Shown here piece by piece: positions 49,203-58,390 of a stretch of DNA of 64,000 bases. The stretch covers positions 806,001 through 870,000 of the forward strand of contig OY764162.1 in assembly GCA_963668185.1 (NCBI GenBank). Reading direction: 5' to 3'. Within the stretch, counting starts at the first letter, position 1. Each line of letters starts with the position of its first letter. The position numbers and the translations under genes were made by a program. Origin of the DNA: G963668185 sp963668185 (lineage in GTDB: Bacteria; Chloroflexota; Dehalococcoidia; Lucifugimonadales; G963668185). The notes beneath the pieces are model-generated. The model was not told the DNA's origin. It was given only the letters and a program-made list of their open reading frames with translations, and made no database searches.

Positions 49203-49301
49203 TTGCACCCCCTTAAAGAAGGATGCACATTCTATAATAGGCGGACGGTTGCGCCCGGATTGTGGCCCAGAGGCGGGCCGCGAAATTGGAAGTGTCGGAG
49301 G

Positions 49302-50075
49302 ATGAACTTGAGACCTGTGAAGAGAATTGGCGCGATGGGCCTGCTGCTGGCGCTCCCCATGCTCCTGCTCGTCGCCTGCGGCAGTGACGAAGGAACAGCG
49401 CCGGCGGAGACCGACGTCCCAGAGCAGGAGCAGGCCGCGCAAGAGACCCCGGATCCCACTACGGAGCCGGCGGACACACCAGAACCTGAGGAAGAAGGAG
49501 AAAAAGTGTTGCAGTGGAGAGAACCCCCGAGCATGGAGATAGACACGTCAAAGGCTTACACCGCCGCGTTCAAGATGGAAAACGGCGCCGAGTTCGTAAT
49601 CGAACTCTTTGCCGACAAGGCGCCCGTCACGGTGAACAACTTCGTCTTCCTGGCCCGCCAGGGCTACTACGACAGCATCACCTTCCACCGCGTCATACCC
49701 GGCTTCATGGCGCAGGCCGGAGACCCCACGGGGACCGGCGCGGGCGGCCCCGGATACACCTTCGATAACGAGTTCCATCCGGACCTCTCGCACGATGGGC
49801 CGGGAATCCTCTCCATGGCCAACGCCGGGATTCGGAACGGGAGCGGCACCAACGGCAGCCAGTTCTTCATCACATTCACCGCAACGCAGTACCTTGACGG
49901 CCTTAACCCGAACGGCACCCCCAAGGACTGCACCGTGAGGGGCGCCTCCTGCCACTCGGTGTTCGGCAGGGTGATCGAGGGCATGGACGCGGTCCAGCAG
50001 ATCTCGCCGCGAGACCCGCAGAGCGCGCGCGAGCCGGGCGACAGGATCGAGTCCGTGACGATCACCGAGCGTTAG
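49302..50075 (+). CDS. cyclophilin-type peptidyl-prolyl isomerase lipoprotein
   Basis: This protein of about 257 residues has a lipoprotein signal (ALPMLLLVACGS, lipidated Cys), an acidic Pro/Thr/Glu-rich spacer of about 45 residues and a full cyclophilin domain. The domain has FADKAPVTVNNFVFLARQGYYD, ITFHRVIPGFMAQAGDPTGTG, NGSGTNGSQFFIT and HSVFGRVIEGMD. The catalytic Arg of FHRVIPGF is present. It assists folding of exported proteins. ATG 49302 directly abuts GGAGG; TTG 49308 has ideal 6-base spacing and may be the true start. A terminator-like hairpin follows. Confidence 0.9.
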   Translation: MNLRPVKRIGAMGLLLALPMLLLVACGSDEGTAPAETDVPEQEQAAQETPDPTTEPADTPEPEEEGEKVLQWREPPSMEIDTSKAYTAAFKMENGAEFVIELFADKAPVTVNNFVFLARQGYYDSITFHRVIPGFMAQAGDPTGTGAGGPGYTFDNEFHPDLSHDGPGILSMANAGIRNGSGTNGSQFFITFTATQYLDGLNPNGTPKDCTVRGASCHSVFGRVIEGMDAVQQISPRDPQSAREPGDRIESVTITER

Positions 50076-50113
50076 CCCGCCGGGCGCAGTTTCCCATCAA
50101 GGTCGGCAGCGCA

Positions 50114-50151
50114 GAAGGGGCCGCCCGCTGGTCGGCGGTCGGCCCCTCTTC
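50114..50151 (+). terminator. hairpin after the cyclophilin gene
   Basis: AGAAGGGGCCG (50113-50123) and CGGCCCC-TCTTCT (50140-50152) form a long GC-rich stem, about 40 bp after the stop codon and 25 bp before the convergent VWA-like gene ends. It can serve both strands. Confidence 0.65.
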
Positions 50152-50175
50152 TAGCTCGGTTTCGGCGCGCGTACC

Positions 50176-52263
50176 CTAGTCCGCGCTGGCCTCCGCGAAG
50201 ACCGGGCTCTCCGAAGTGATGTACGTGTAGAGCTTGCCGTGCGCGCCGATCCAGGACCGGTCTGCCACGTGCGCGCTGTCAACCAGGGGCTGGTTGTTCA
50301 CGCGAAGCAGCGAGCCGCCGCCTCTCTGCACGATCTCCATGCCGGTGTTCGAGAACACGAAGTCCACGCCGTCGAACGCCGCCGCTCCGGTCTCCTCGCC
50401 GCCGATCTTGTCCCTTGAGAACAGCGCGAGCATGAACGGCCTCTTCAGTCTCCCAAAGTCCACGATCAACTCGTTGCGGTCATTGAACAGGCAGCCCTTG
50501 GGCTGGGTCCGGGTGGCCCAGTAGGCCAGTATCACCAGCATCGCGAGGACGATCACGCCGCCCACCGCTATCCCGGCGATGATGAGCGCCGTCGCCCAGA
50601 TCGGGAACTCGGCCCTTACGGCAGGCGTCTGCGGCGCGGGCGTCTCCGGCACCGTCGGATCGTCAAGCTGTAACACTACCGACCCTGTGCCGTGCGTGAA
50701 GCTCTGGCCCGCGTAGCCCGTCTCCAGCCAGAACACGAACCTGTGCTGGCCGTAGTCCGCCGGCGTCAGGAACACATCATAGATCCAGGTCGTGTTGTCC
50801 TTGAAGTCCACCTGCGGGACTATGTCGATCTGGCCCTTAGCCGCCGTCGGCCACGTGGCGTCGATCGCGATCGCCTCAGGCGCCACAGGGTACGGCTCGT
50901 CCTGCACGTGAATCGATAGCGTTCCGACCTGCACTCGCTCGTCCTTGGCAAGCTCGACCGAGTCCGCCTGCTCGTATCGGAGCGTCGGGAACGCCTGCAC
51001 CGCGAAGCTCGCGCTCGTGGAGATCGAGTGGTTGTACTCCGGCCACGCCATCGTCAGCGTCAGGTCGTAGTCCCCCATCTCGGTCAGCTCGGGAATCGTC
51101 GTCGAGTGGTAGCCGTCGTTGGCCCTGCGGTCACCGAGCTGGCCCTCGTCATTGAGCTGGTACATCCGCGAGGAGCCGTCCGGCCCCCTGACCATGCCGA
51201 ACAGCGTCGTGCCTTCGACGATGGCGTGCTCGTTGTTGTCCAGCACGTGGGCCACTACCAGGATCTTCTCGTTGACCGGCGCGTAGTCCCCGATGTCATG
51301 CCCAACCGTGTAGCGGTTCTCCGCGTTCTGCCAGAGCGAAGTCCGGCCTGTAACCCCCACCGTCTCGATCAGCCACGGCCCCGGCTCCGGCTCGAACAGC
51401 CTCATAACCACGATGTGTGGAGACTCCACGACCAGGAAGGAGTCGCTGTCCGTCCTGGAAATCTCCAGTCCCGCGGGCGTCTCCACCCTCAGGTCGCCGG
51501 CGCTGTCCGACTCCTTGAACATGGTGACCGTCACGTGCTGCGTGCCTGGAACCACCTTCAGCCTGGAGTTGAGCAGGTCGCCGGACCTGATCGTCGCGCC
51601 GGCCAGCTTGCTCATCGACCCTGCGGAGCCGATCTTCAGAATATGGTCGGCCACGCCCTTGATTCCATCGTCGGAACCCAGGTGGAACATCTGGCCGTTG
51701 GATATCCCGGAAATCTGGGACAGGAACTCAAGCTCTCCAGCCGAAGAGCCGGGCAGCGCGATGGTGTGTATCGGCCATCCGCTTCCCTGGAATCGGCTCA
51801 ACGCGGGGCTGATCCGGTCCGCGAGGTTTCCGTAGTCGTTGACACTGCCGCCGCCGGATAGGAAGTAGACCTCGGATCCGGAGTTGCCGATCTGCTGGCC
51901 AATGAAGTTGTGCACTTCGACCAGCGCCTCGAGATGTCCGCCGGGTTGCGGAAGCCCCCGGCTTCCAATCAAAGCTTGGACCGCGTCATTGGCGGCGGCA
52001 TATTCCCACTGTGAGATCTCAACAGGGCCTATCACGTTGAGCGGCTCGTCCATGGCGACGAACGCGTATCTCCTGTCGGGGTCCAGCGCGGAGGTAAGCG
52101 TGTGCACGGAGCGCGCGTAATCCACGCCCTCGTGCGCCGAGTGGATGGCTCCGCGGTCCACCAACACGACGGCCAGCGACTTTTCGTTGTCCGCTGCCAG
52201 CATCGCCGTGGGCACGGCAATCAGCGCAACAGCCGCAATCAAGACCAGAACTCTTCTCAGCAT
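50176..52263 (-). CDS. VWA-like domain membrane protein
   Basis: This protein of about 695 residues has a signal peptide (RVLVLIAAVALIAVPTAMLAA), a von Willebrand A-like domain without a clear MIDAS DxSxS (LAVVLVDRGAIHSAHEGV, then EVYFLSGGGSVNDYG) and several beta-sandwich segments. A TM helix (WATALIIAGIAVGGVIVLAMLVILAYW) near residues 570-600 precedes a cytoplasmic tail ending PVFAEASAD. The tail (GCLFNDRNELIVDFGRL) may be FHA- or beta-type. ATG 52263 is preferred because AGGAG lies 8 bases upstream. Likely a surface sensor or adhesion protein; no partner is defined. Confidence 0.75.
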   Translation of the reverse strand: MLRRVLVLIAAVALIAVPTAMLAADNEKSLAVVLVDRGAIHSAHEGVDYARSVHTLTSALDPDRRYAFVAMDEPLNVIGPVEISQWEYAAANDAVQALIGSRGLPQPGGHLEALVEVHNFIGQQIGNSGSEVYFLSGGGSVNDYGNLADRISPALSRFQGSGWPIHTIALPGSSAGELEFLSQISGISNGQMFHLGSDDGIKGVADHILKIGSAGSMSKLAGATIRSGDLLNSRLKVVPGTQHVTVTMFKESDSAGDLRVETPAGLEISRTDSDSFLVVESPHIVVMRLFEPEPGPWLIETVGVTGRTSLWQNAENRYTVGHDIGDYAPVNEKILVVAHVLDNNEHAIVEGTTLFGMVRGPDGSSRMYQLNDEGQLGDRRANDGYHSTTIPELTEMGDYDLTLTMAWPEYNHSISTSASFAVQAFPTLRYEQADSVELAKDERVQVGTLSIHVQDEPYPVAPEAIAIDATWPTAAKGQIDIVPQVDFKDNTTWIYDVFLTPADYGQHRFVFWLETGYAGQSFTHGTGSVVLQLDDPTVPETPAPQTPAVRAEFPIWATALIIAGIAVGGVIVLAMLVILAYWATRTQPKGCLFNDRNELIVDFGRLKRPFMLALFSRDKIGGEETGAAAFDGVDFVFSNTGMEIVQRGGGSLLRVNNQPLVDSAHVADRSWIGAHGKLYTYITSESPVFAEASAD

Positions 52264-52427
52264 CGCAACATCTCCTGGACCGGCAACTACTACTTCCTGT
52301 TTCCTAGACATAACCTAGCCACTGTATAAGAAATAGGTCAACCTGAATTTAGGTCTCTTTGCGTGTGAAAAAAGGTAGGCAGGCCACGCGCCGGAGGCCC
52401 GGAATTCAGGTTTGCGCGGAGCGGCGG

Positions 52428-52955
52428 TTAGCCGCTGGCCAGGAAGTCGTCTCGACTGCGCTGGGATCGCCGGATCGCGATGGTCACGTACACGCCGCCG
52501 CCTATCAGCACGGCCACGAGGCCCGCCCAAAGCGCGGTGCCCAACCGGCCCGAGTTCGGCTGGTCCTCGGTCACGTCCAGCGTGAACTCGAACTCGCCGA
52601 CGCCCTCGCCTTCCTTCGAGACGGTGACCTTCAGCGTCCACGTCCCCGTGTGCCTGATCAGCAGTTCCCCGTGGTAGTGCCTCGGCTCCTCCGGCCTGTT
52701 GATGGCGAAGGTGTGGTAGGCCTCCTCGTCCTCCGAACTGGTCGCGAGTATCTCCACCCGCGCGCCGTCCACCGGCTCGGAGTTCGCGGTGTAAACGGGC
52801 GTGACCTTGAAGTGGACAGTGCCGACCTTCGGCTCGGCCGGCTGCACGACCACCGTCACCGTGAAAGGCCCGTCGCTGTCCTCCAGCGCCGTCACGCTGT
52901 CGTCTTCCGCGTACGCCGGCGCCGCCAGCAGCCACCAACACGCCGCAAGCAGCAT
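52428..52955 (-). CDS. YtkA/FixH-like beta-sandwich membrane protein
   Basis: An exported domain (FTVTVVVQPAEPKVGTVHF, then YHGELLIRHTGTWTLKVTVS) of the YtkA/CopC-like type is followed by one TM helix (LGTALWAGLVAVLIGGGVYVTI) and a basic tail. The start is unclear. ATG 52955 gives a very short signal sequence, while the Arg-rich n-region (RGSLFRRSLATATAAA) lies upstream, with no ATG, GTG or TTG until deep inside the previous gene. An upstream CTG (52979) or other rare start is likely. It overlaps or abuts the thioredoxin-like gene (stop 53006), so they are probably co-translated. Confidence 0.65.
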   Translation of the reverse strand: MLLAACWWLLAAPAYAEDDSVTALEDSDGPFTVTVVVQPAEPKVGTVHFKVTPVYTANSEPVDGARVEILATSSEDEEAYHTFAINRPEEPRHYHGELLIRHTGTWTLKVTVSKEGEGVGEFEFTLDVTEDQPNSGRLGTALWAGLVAVLIGGGVYVTIAIRRSQRSRDDFLASG

Positions 52956-53005
52956 CGCCGCGGCCGTCGCCGTCGCCAGGGATCGGCGGAAAAGGGAGCC
53001 GCGCG

Positions 53006-53977
53006 CTACGGCGATGGCAGCACCTCGTTCAGCGCCGACTCCAGTTCCTCTTCGTTCACGAAGCCCTCGAACTTGCCCGCCACGACGCCGTCCGCGCCGA
53101 GCACGAACGTGACCGGCTCCGTCGCCAGCCCCCACTCATCCATCACCGGGCTCAGCCGCCCGTTGCCCTGGTTCGTGAGCATCTCGTCCGGGTTCTCGTA
53201 CACCTCAACATGTATGAAGTTCGCGCGCGGCGCGTACCTGTCCTTCAACTTGGCTATTATGTCCACCTGCGGCCCGCACGTCGCCGTCGAGCAGAACGCG
53301 GGAGTCGCAAACGATACTACCGTCGGCAGTCCGCTGCCAACCGCGTCCTCTATCGACACCCTGTAAAGGTCCGGGTCAGGCGAAAGGGCGCTCGTCAGCT
53401 TGCCCAGTTCCCCCGCCGTGTCCAGCGTCCTGTTCATGCTCGGCGGGACCGTCTGCCCGATCCCTGGCGAAGAACTCTGCTCCTTGACCGTGACGCCCGT
53501 CTGGGCCAGCACCGACTTGCCGTCCTCGTCGGTAAACCGCCCCAGCATTCCCCAGGGGCCCGCCCGGTCGAACTCCACCAGCGCCGAGTACACGCCCGCG
53601 TGGCCCGTCGGCCACTTGCGGAAGACCGCCTCCGCCGTCCGCTCAGCCTGGTCCTCGCCGCTCAGCGGCAGGTACGCGACATCGATCTTCGACACCCGCA
53701 CCGGCGCGCGATCCTCGTCGAACACCGCGAAAGCGAACCGGTTAGTCCCGACGGCTAGGTCGATCGTCACCGGCACGATCCGCAACGGCGCCTCGCCATC
53801 CTGTTCGCCCGCTTGGGACGTACCGGCAACCGTCGTCTGCGCAGACGCCGGCCCGCCCGTCGACGCTCCCCCGCAACCCGCGCCTACGCCGGCCAGGACA
53901 ACCGCGGCCATGACCAGCGCCGCCGCCGCGCCGCGCAACTCGAAGAACGCCCTTACCAAGCGCTGCCTCCTCACCAT
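53006..53977 (-). CDS. thioredoxin-fold (SCO/redoxin-like) lipoprotein
   Basis: This protein of about 323 residues has a lipoprotein signal (MAAVVLAGVGAGCGG), a beta-sandwich-like middle (LAVGTNRFAFAVFDEDRAPV) and a C-terminal thioredoxin-fold domain: PTVVSFATPAFCSTATCGPQ, then YENPDEML and VTFVLGADGVVAGKFEGFV. The CSTATC spacing (C-x4-C) is looser than the SCO/thioredoxin CxxC, so a redox or copper-binding role is plausible, not certain. ATG 53977 follows TAGGATATGGGCAG. It is first of a minus-strand set with the YtkA-like and VWA-like genes. Confidence 0.78.
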   Translation of the reverse strand: MVRRQRLVRAFFELRGAAAALVMAAVVLAGVGAGCGGASTGGPASAQTTVAGTSQAGEQDGEAPLRIVPVTIDLAVGTNRFAFAVFDEDRAPVRVSKIDVAYLPLSGEDQAERTAEAVFRKWPTGHAGVYSALVEFDRAGPWGMLGRFTDEDGKSVLAQTGVTVKEQSSSPGIGQTVPPSMNRTLDTAGELGKLTSALSPDPDLYRVSIEDAVGSGLPTVVSFATPAFCSTATCGPQVDIIAKLKDRYAPRANFIHVEVYENPDEMLTNQGNGRLSPVMDEWGLATEPVTFVLGADGVVAGKFEGFVNEEELESALNEVLPSP

Positions 53978-54217
53978 TGCTGCCCATATCCTACATGAGC
54001 GCGAACGAAACAGGGTGCGCGGTCGCGCCAACGGCACCGATGACATTCCCCATCCTGACAATCAGACGCGCTCTAACCTGACAATTGGCCGTATCGTAAT
54101 CTGACAATCAGCGCCCTGGACAAGAATCGTCGAAGAGCAGCCACGGCATAGCCGCCGTTTGACAAGACGGCGGTGTTAGTCATACCATTAGCTAAGTTTA
54201 ACGTAGAAAGGCCTGCG

Positions 54218-54463
54218 ATGGTAACGGTAAACGTCCACGAAGCGAAGACCCACCTGTCGCGCCTGCTGAAGCGTGTCGAGGAAGGCGAAGAGGTCATCAT
54301 CGCCCGGAACGGCAGTCCGGTGGCGCGGCTGGCGCGAGTGGAGCCTGAAGGCAAGCGGCAATTCGGCGCTTTGAAAGGCAACAAGATGTGGGAGGAGTTG
54401 AGCGACATCATCTCCGAGCCTCTGCCGCCGGAGGAGTTGGCCTTGTGGGAAGGCGGCCCCTAG
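54218..54463 (+). CDS. Phd/YefM-family antitoxin
   Basis: This 81-residue protein has the Phd/YefM DNA-binding start MVTVNVHEAKTHLSRLLKRV and EEVIIARNGSPVARL, followed by an acidic C-terminal tail that neutralises the toxin. AAAGG lies 7 bases before ATG 54218. The VapC-like toxin starts on the very next base after its TAG. Such antitoxins repress their own promoter, in line with the AT-rich stretch at 54110-54217. Confidence 0.9.
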   Translation: MVTVNVHEAKTHLSRLLKRVEEGEEVIIARNGSPVARLARVEPEGKRQFGALKGNKMWEELSDIISEPLPPEELALWEGGP

Positions 54464-54850
54464 TTGCGGCTGCTGCTCGACACCCATGCCTTCATCTGGT
54501 GGGTGAACGGGAGCGAACGCTTGCCGGGGCGCATCCGCCGCGTCATCGACGACGGCGCAAACGTTGTATTCGTAAGCGCGGCCTCGGCATGGGAGATAAC
54601 CACCAAGTACCGCCGGGGCAGGCTGGAAGAAGCCATGCGGATAGCCTCGGACGTCGCCGGCGTCATCGCTGTCCAGAGTTTCAAGGAGTTGTCCATAACG
54701 GTCGACGACGCCGCGCGAGCGGGCGCGCTTCCGGGCCCGCTCCGCGACCCCTTCGACCGGATGCTCATAGCCCAGGCGCTGTCGCGCGACCTGGTCCTCA
54801 TCTCGAGCGAGTCCTCCTTCGATCAGTACCGCGTTCGCCGCTTGTGGTGA
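54464..54850 (+). CDS. VapC-type PIN-domain toxin
   Basis: This 128-residue PIN ribonuclease has the four acidic motifs: LLLDTHAFIWW (D6), SAASAWEI (E), LRDPFDRMLIAQAL (D) and a late VLISSESSFDQY. It belongs to the type II TA group that cleaves tRNA or rRNA. The TTG start follows the antitoxin TAG without a gap, so the toxin is presumably made at a low, coupled rate. It is intact. Confidence 0.9.
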   Translation: MRLLLDTHAFIWWVNGSERLPGRIRRVIDDGANVVFVSAASAWEITTKYRRGRLEEAMRIASDVAGVIAVQSFKELSITVDDAARAGALPGPLRDPFDRMLIAQALSRDLVLISSESSFDQYRVRRLW

Positions 54851-54957
54851 GCAGCCGCCGTACCCGTCCGCCGCCTCCTGCAAGGCCGGCCGGTTGGCGC
54901 TCTAGATGGCAGCCATCCAGGGTGTCCGACTTCCCTTTCTAGCAGTAACATAGACAA

Positions 54958-57786
54958 ATGACAGTCCGAAACACCGACCCTGAGACAATCCGCGAGGAAG
55001 GCGTCAACGTCCTTCTCGCCCAGGCCCTCCGCGCTCACGGTCTGCAGGCCAGGGCGGAGCGCCGCACGCGCAAAGGCGCGCCCGACGTTCGCGTCGACCT
55101 GAAAACCCGCGATAGCTTCGTCCTGGAGTGCAAGTGGGAAGGCGCCGCCGGCCTCCTCGATACCCAGCTTGATGGCCGCCTCAAAGACTTCCCCGACGCC
55201 CTCGGCGTAATCGGCGTCCTCTACCCGGACCGGCTCAAGTTCGAGGAGAACACCGACGCCGCTCTCAATACCGCTGACGACCTCAGTTGGTGGCTCCACG
55301 GCTCCCGCGGAGTGGCCCTGCCCGAACCGCGCGTCGTCAGAACGGGCTCGGTGTCCGCGCTCGCCGACCATCTACGAACGATGCCGCTGGAGTTGGAGGG
55401 CGTGGACCGCGTACTCGCCGCCGCCGGCGCCATCGAGTACGCGCTCGAACAGGCGGCGGAGCGGGCCGACGGCCACGCCCGGGTGTCCGGTCGAATCGCC
55501 GGAATCATCGCCGTCACGGACCAGGAGAAGAATCGCGCCGCCGCCCTTCGCATCGGATGCCTCGTGCTTTTCAACGCCCTTGCCTTTCAGGAGCGTCTCG
55601 CCGCCGTCAACGGGGAGGTCCCCACGGTCAGGGAGGCGCTTGCTCAGGGCATCACAGGGTTGCGCGACGCCTGGCAGTACATTTGCGAACACATCGACTA
55701 TGTGCCCGTCTTCGAACTCGCGGCCAACATTCTTGATGTTCTCGAGAACGGTCCGGACTACGTCCGCATGCCGGTGATCGAGCCCCTGGTCAAGGCGATG
55801 GAAGAAACGCACAACCTCGAAGGGCACGACCTGTCTGGCCGGCTGTTCCACACTCTCCTGACCGATGCCAAGTTCACAGGCGCGTACTACACCTCGGTTC
55901 CCGCCGCCGCGCTTCTCGCCCGGCTCGTTTTCCACGGCTGGCCGCCCCACGTCGACTGGGCAGACCACGAGTTCCCCGCTTCCCTCAACGTGGCGGACCT
56001 CGCCTGCGGCACCGGCACGCTGCTGATGGCCGTCGCCTCCGAGGCCGAGCGCCTTCACAGGACCGCCGGCGGTACGAAGGCCGCCGACCTGCACAAGGCC
56101 ATGGTCGAGCAGGCCCTGCACGGCTACGATGTCCAGCTATCCGCCATACACTTCGCCGCCACCAGCCTCGCCATGCTGAACACCGATATACAGTTCGACC
56201 GCATGAACCTCTACGTCATGCCCCTCGGAGTGGAAGGCGCCAGCGTGTCCCTGGGCTCGCTGGACTTCCTGGGCCGCGATGAGGTCCCGGTCCAGTACTC
56301 ATTAACCGGCGCGGGCATGGGAGTCCCGGCAAAGGATGCCGAAAAGGTGTCAGGCACAGGACACGCGGGCGCGGCGAAAGGCGAGACCGCCCGCCTGCCG
56401 GAGTTGGACCTTGCCATCATGAACCCGCCGTTTACCCGCTCCGTGGGCGGCAATCTGCTGTTCGGCAGCCTGCCCCCGGCGGAGCGGCGCAAGCTCCAGA
56501 ACGAGCTTTCGCGCCGCCTGAAGTCACACCATGCGTCCGCAACCGCCGGTCTCGGCGCCGCGTTCGTGGCGGCAGCCAGTCCCAAGCTGCGACCCGGCGA
56601 GGGACGCCTTGCGCTCGTGCTGCCCGCCACAGTCTGCACCGGCCCGTCATGGAAGCAGACCCGTGCGCTCATCGAGCGCGACTACGCGCTCGATATGGTG
56701 GTCTCCTCACACGATCCGCAACGCTGGAACTTCTCGGACAGCACCGACCTTTCCGAGGCGTTGCTGATCGCCACGCGCCGCCCCGCCGTTCCCGGCACAG
56801 TCGAACGCCGCACCACGTTCGTGAACCTCTGGCAGAACCCCGACGGCGTGACCGACGCTCACCGGGTGGCCCAGGCCGTCGCCTCTACCACGCCCGCGAA
56901 GTTCGAGGAGACGGGCACCGCCCTGCTCGAAGTGGACGGACGGCACATTGGCGAAGTCCTGTCCATCCCCGAATCGAGACTCAAAGGCGGCAAATGGTCA
57001 GGCGTACAGTTCGCCCGCGCCGACCTCACCCGCAGCGCACTAAGGCTTCTGGACGACGGCGAAGTGCGGGTCCCCGGCGAGGAGAAGGTGACCAGCGTCT
57101 CACTGTGCCCGCTTGACGACCTCGGCCAGATCGGGCCGGACGTAAGAGATGTCCGGGATGGATTCGAGCCGACAGACGCCGTGACCGCCTACCCCATGGT
57201 TGAGGGAAACGACACTGAGCAGAGGACGCGCTTGGCCACCGGGCCCGACAAGTACCTTGCCCCGCTTCCCAATCCCAAGCCCGGTCGCAAACTCAAGCGG
57301 GTTGATCAGCTATGGCCCAAGGCAGGCAGACTCCTCATCGCCGAAAGACTGCGATTAGGAACAGCTAGAGTCGCCGCAATGCACATCGACGCACCAGTGC
57401 TATCTAACGTGTGGTGGCCCGTCAAGGCAGACAGCCGCGCTCTTGAGAAGGCAATCGCTGTATGGCTGAACAGCAGCGTCGGCCTGCTTGCCCTGCTGGC
57501 GATTCGCAACACTACGGAAGGTAGTTGGATAAAGTTGAAGAAGGCTGATCTACGTACGCTCCCCGTCCTCGACGCACGCCAACTCTCCCCAGCGCAGCTT
57601 CAAGCCCTAGCAGACCTGTTCGACGAACTCGCCCAGTCCGACTTCGAGCGCCTGCCAGCCATGGCCCACTGCAAAGCCCGCCGCACCCTCGACAACGGCC
57701 TCTCCCGCATCCTGAACCTCCCAGACCTCGCAACCCTCCGCACCCTCCTATCCACCGAACCCGTAATCTCCAACCACCGGCTGTAA
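54958..57786 (+). CDS. single-chain restriction endonuclease-N6-adenine methyltransferase
   Basis: This 942-residue protein. Residues 1-100 form a PD-(D/E)xK-like nuclease domain: RKGAPDVRVDLKT with D43, then SFVLECKWE with E57 and K59. Residues about 330-620 form an N6-adenine methyltransferase, with motif I VADLACGTGTLLMAVA (from 346) and motif IV NPPF (489-492). The C-terminal third (RLKRVDQLWP, then a LFDELAQSDFERL helix) is a likely target-recognition region. This order is that of type IIG or BREX/DISARM-like single enzymes. No separate specificity or motor subunit is adjacent. It follows the Phd-VapC pair in a zone of accessory genes. Confidence 0.83.
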   Translation: MTVRNTDPETIREEGVNVLLAQALRAHGLQARAERRTRKGAPDVRVDLKTRDSFVLECKWEGAAGLLDTQLDGRLKDFPDALGVIGVLYPDRLKFEENTDAALNTADDLSWWLHGSRGVALPEPRVVRTGSVSALADHLRTMPLELEGVDRVLAAAGAIEYALEQAAERADGHARVSGRIAGIIAVTDQEKNRAAALRIGCLVLFNALAFQERLAAVNGEVPTVREALAQGITGLRDAWQYICEHIDYVPVFELAANILDVLENGPDYVRMPVIEPLVKAMEETHNLEGHDLSGRLFHTLLTDAKFTGAYYTSVPAAALLARLVFHGWPPHVDWADHEFPASLNVADLACGTGTLLMAVASEAERLHRTAGGTKAADLHKAMVEQALHGYDVQLSAIHFAATSLAMLNTDIQFDRMNLYVMPLGVEGASVSLGSLDFLGRDEVPVQYSLTGAGMGVPAKDAEKVSGTGHAGAAKGETARLPELDLAIMNPPFTRSVGGNLLFGSLPPAERRKLQNELSRRLKSHHASATAGLGAAFVAAASPKLRPGEGRLALVLPATVCTGPSWKQTRALIERDYALDMVVSSHDPQRWNFSDSTDLSEALLIATRRPAVPGTVERRTTFVNLWQNPDGVTDAHRVAQAVASTTPAKFEETGTALLEVDGRHIGEVLSIPESRLKGGKWSGVQFARADLTRSALRLLDDGEVRVPGEEKVTSVSLCPLDDLGQIGPDVRDVRDGFEPTDAVTAYPMVEGNDTEQRTRLATGPDKYLAPLPNPKPGRKLKRVDQLWPKAGRLLIAERLRLGTARVAAMHIDAPVLSNVWWPVKADSRALEKAIAVWLNSSVGLLALLAIRNTTEGSWIKLKKADLRTLPVLDARQLSPAQLQALADLFDELAQSDFERLPAMAHCKARRTLDNGLSRILNLPDLATLRTLLSTEPVISNHRL

Positions 57787-57882
57787 GGAAGGCATGGCGC
57801 CCCAACATTGACCGCCCGCCGATGGCGCGCGTATCTTTGAGTAGCAGCGTTGGCTCCCCACGTTGAACTGGAGGACGACTCA

Positions 57883-58147
57883 ATGGCGGCCCGAACGTAC
57901 AAGCCGGGAGAGACATCAGCCTTGGGCGAGGCAATCGATCGAGAAGCGAGTCAAGTCCGCAAGAGTCGGGGACTTCGTTGTCATCGACGTTGAGACCGGC
58001 GACTACGAAGTCGCCCCCGGCGACGCGATAGCTACTCGCCGGCTCTTGAGGCGAAGGCCCGAAGCGGCAACTTACGCCGTGCGAGTCGGCCATCGCGCGG
58101 CGTACAGCCACGCAGGCGGATTCCGCGTGCCCGTCCAAGATGATTGA
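57883..58147 (+). pseudogene. decayed small protein of an aspartic-protease-linked pair
   Basis: From ATG 57883 the frame gives MAARTYKPGETSALGEAID; the rest of the protein is in the neighbouring frame as SIEKRVKSARVGDFVVIDVE, then TGDYEVAPGDAIATRRLL and TYAVRVGHRAAY. One frameshift near 57937 joins them. Full-length relatives of about 85 residues usually precede a clan AA aspartic protease gene, whose truncated start follows. GGAGG upstream of the ATG survives. Confidence 0.6.
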
Positions 58148-58274
58148 GGGTGAAGTTACAGAGAACCGCCAAGCCGTTGTCGCAGTCGACATCATTGACG
58201 GTCAGGGCCAAGCCCGCACCGTGGACCACAGACGAAATCCCTGCTACGTTTCGTACACCTCCCCTATCGACTAG
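58140..58274 (+). pseudogene. truncated clan AA (retropepsin-like) aspartic protease
   Basis: ATG 58140 overlaps the preceding TGA, and the frame reads MIEGEVTENRQAVVAVDIID, then GQGQARTVDH. This matches the first strand of small retropepsin-like proteases (about 110-130 residues). The catalytic DTG segment should follow, but the frame ends after 44 residues in a TAG that lies inside a 59-bp repeat copy. The rest of the gene is missing. Confidence 0.55.
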
Positions 58275-58318
58275 ACGGTAGGGCCGAGACCGCCCTTGCG
58301 GCGGTCTCTGTCTTTGTC
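58260..58318. repeat. 59-bp hairpin repeat, copy A
   Basis: Shares TCCCCTATCG, GGTAGGG, a perfect GAGACCGCC-CTTGC-GGCGGTCTC hairpin (58286-58308) and a TGTCTTTGT tail with copy B at 58391. It looks like an intrinsic terminator module, and its left part provides the stop codon of the truncated protease. Confidence 0.85.
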
Positions 58319-58390
58319 CTGCCGAGTACGTGCGGCAAGGGCATCACGCCCTTGACCGGAGTCCCAGTTGACGGTACCATTGAGCATACT

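Noticed and set aside
48771..49301. Long upstream extension of the cyclophilin frame
   Set aside because: It is antisense to the PIG-L deacetylase, which has clear family motifs, and the lipoprotein signal starts only at about 49302.
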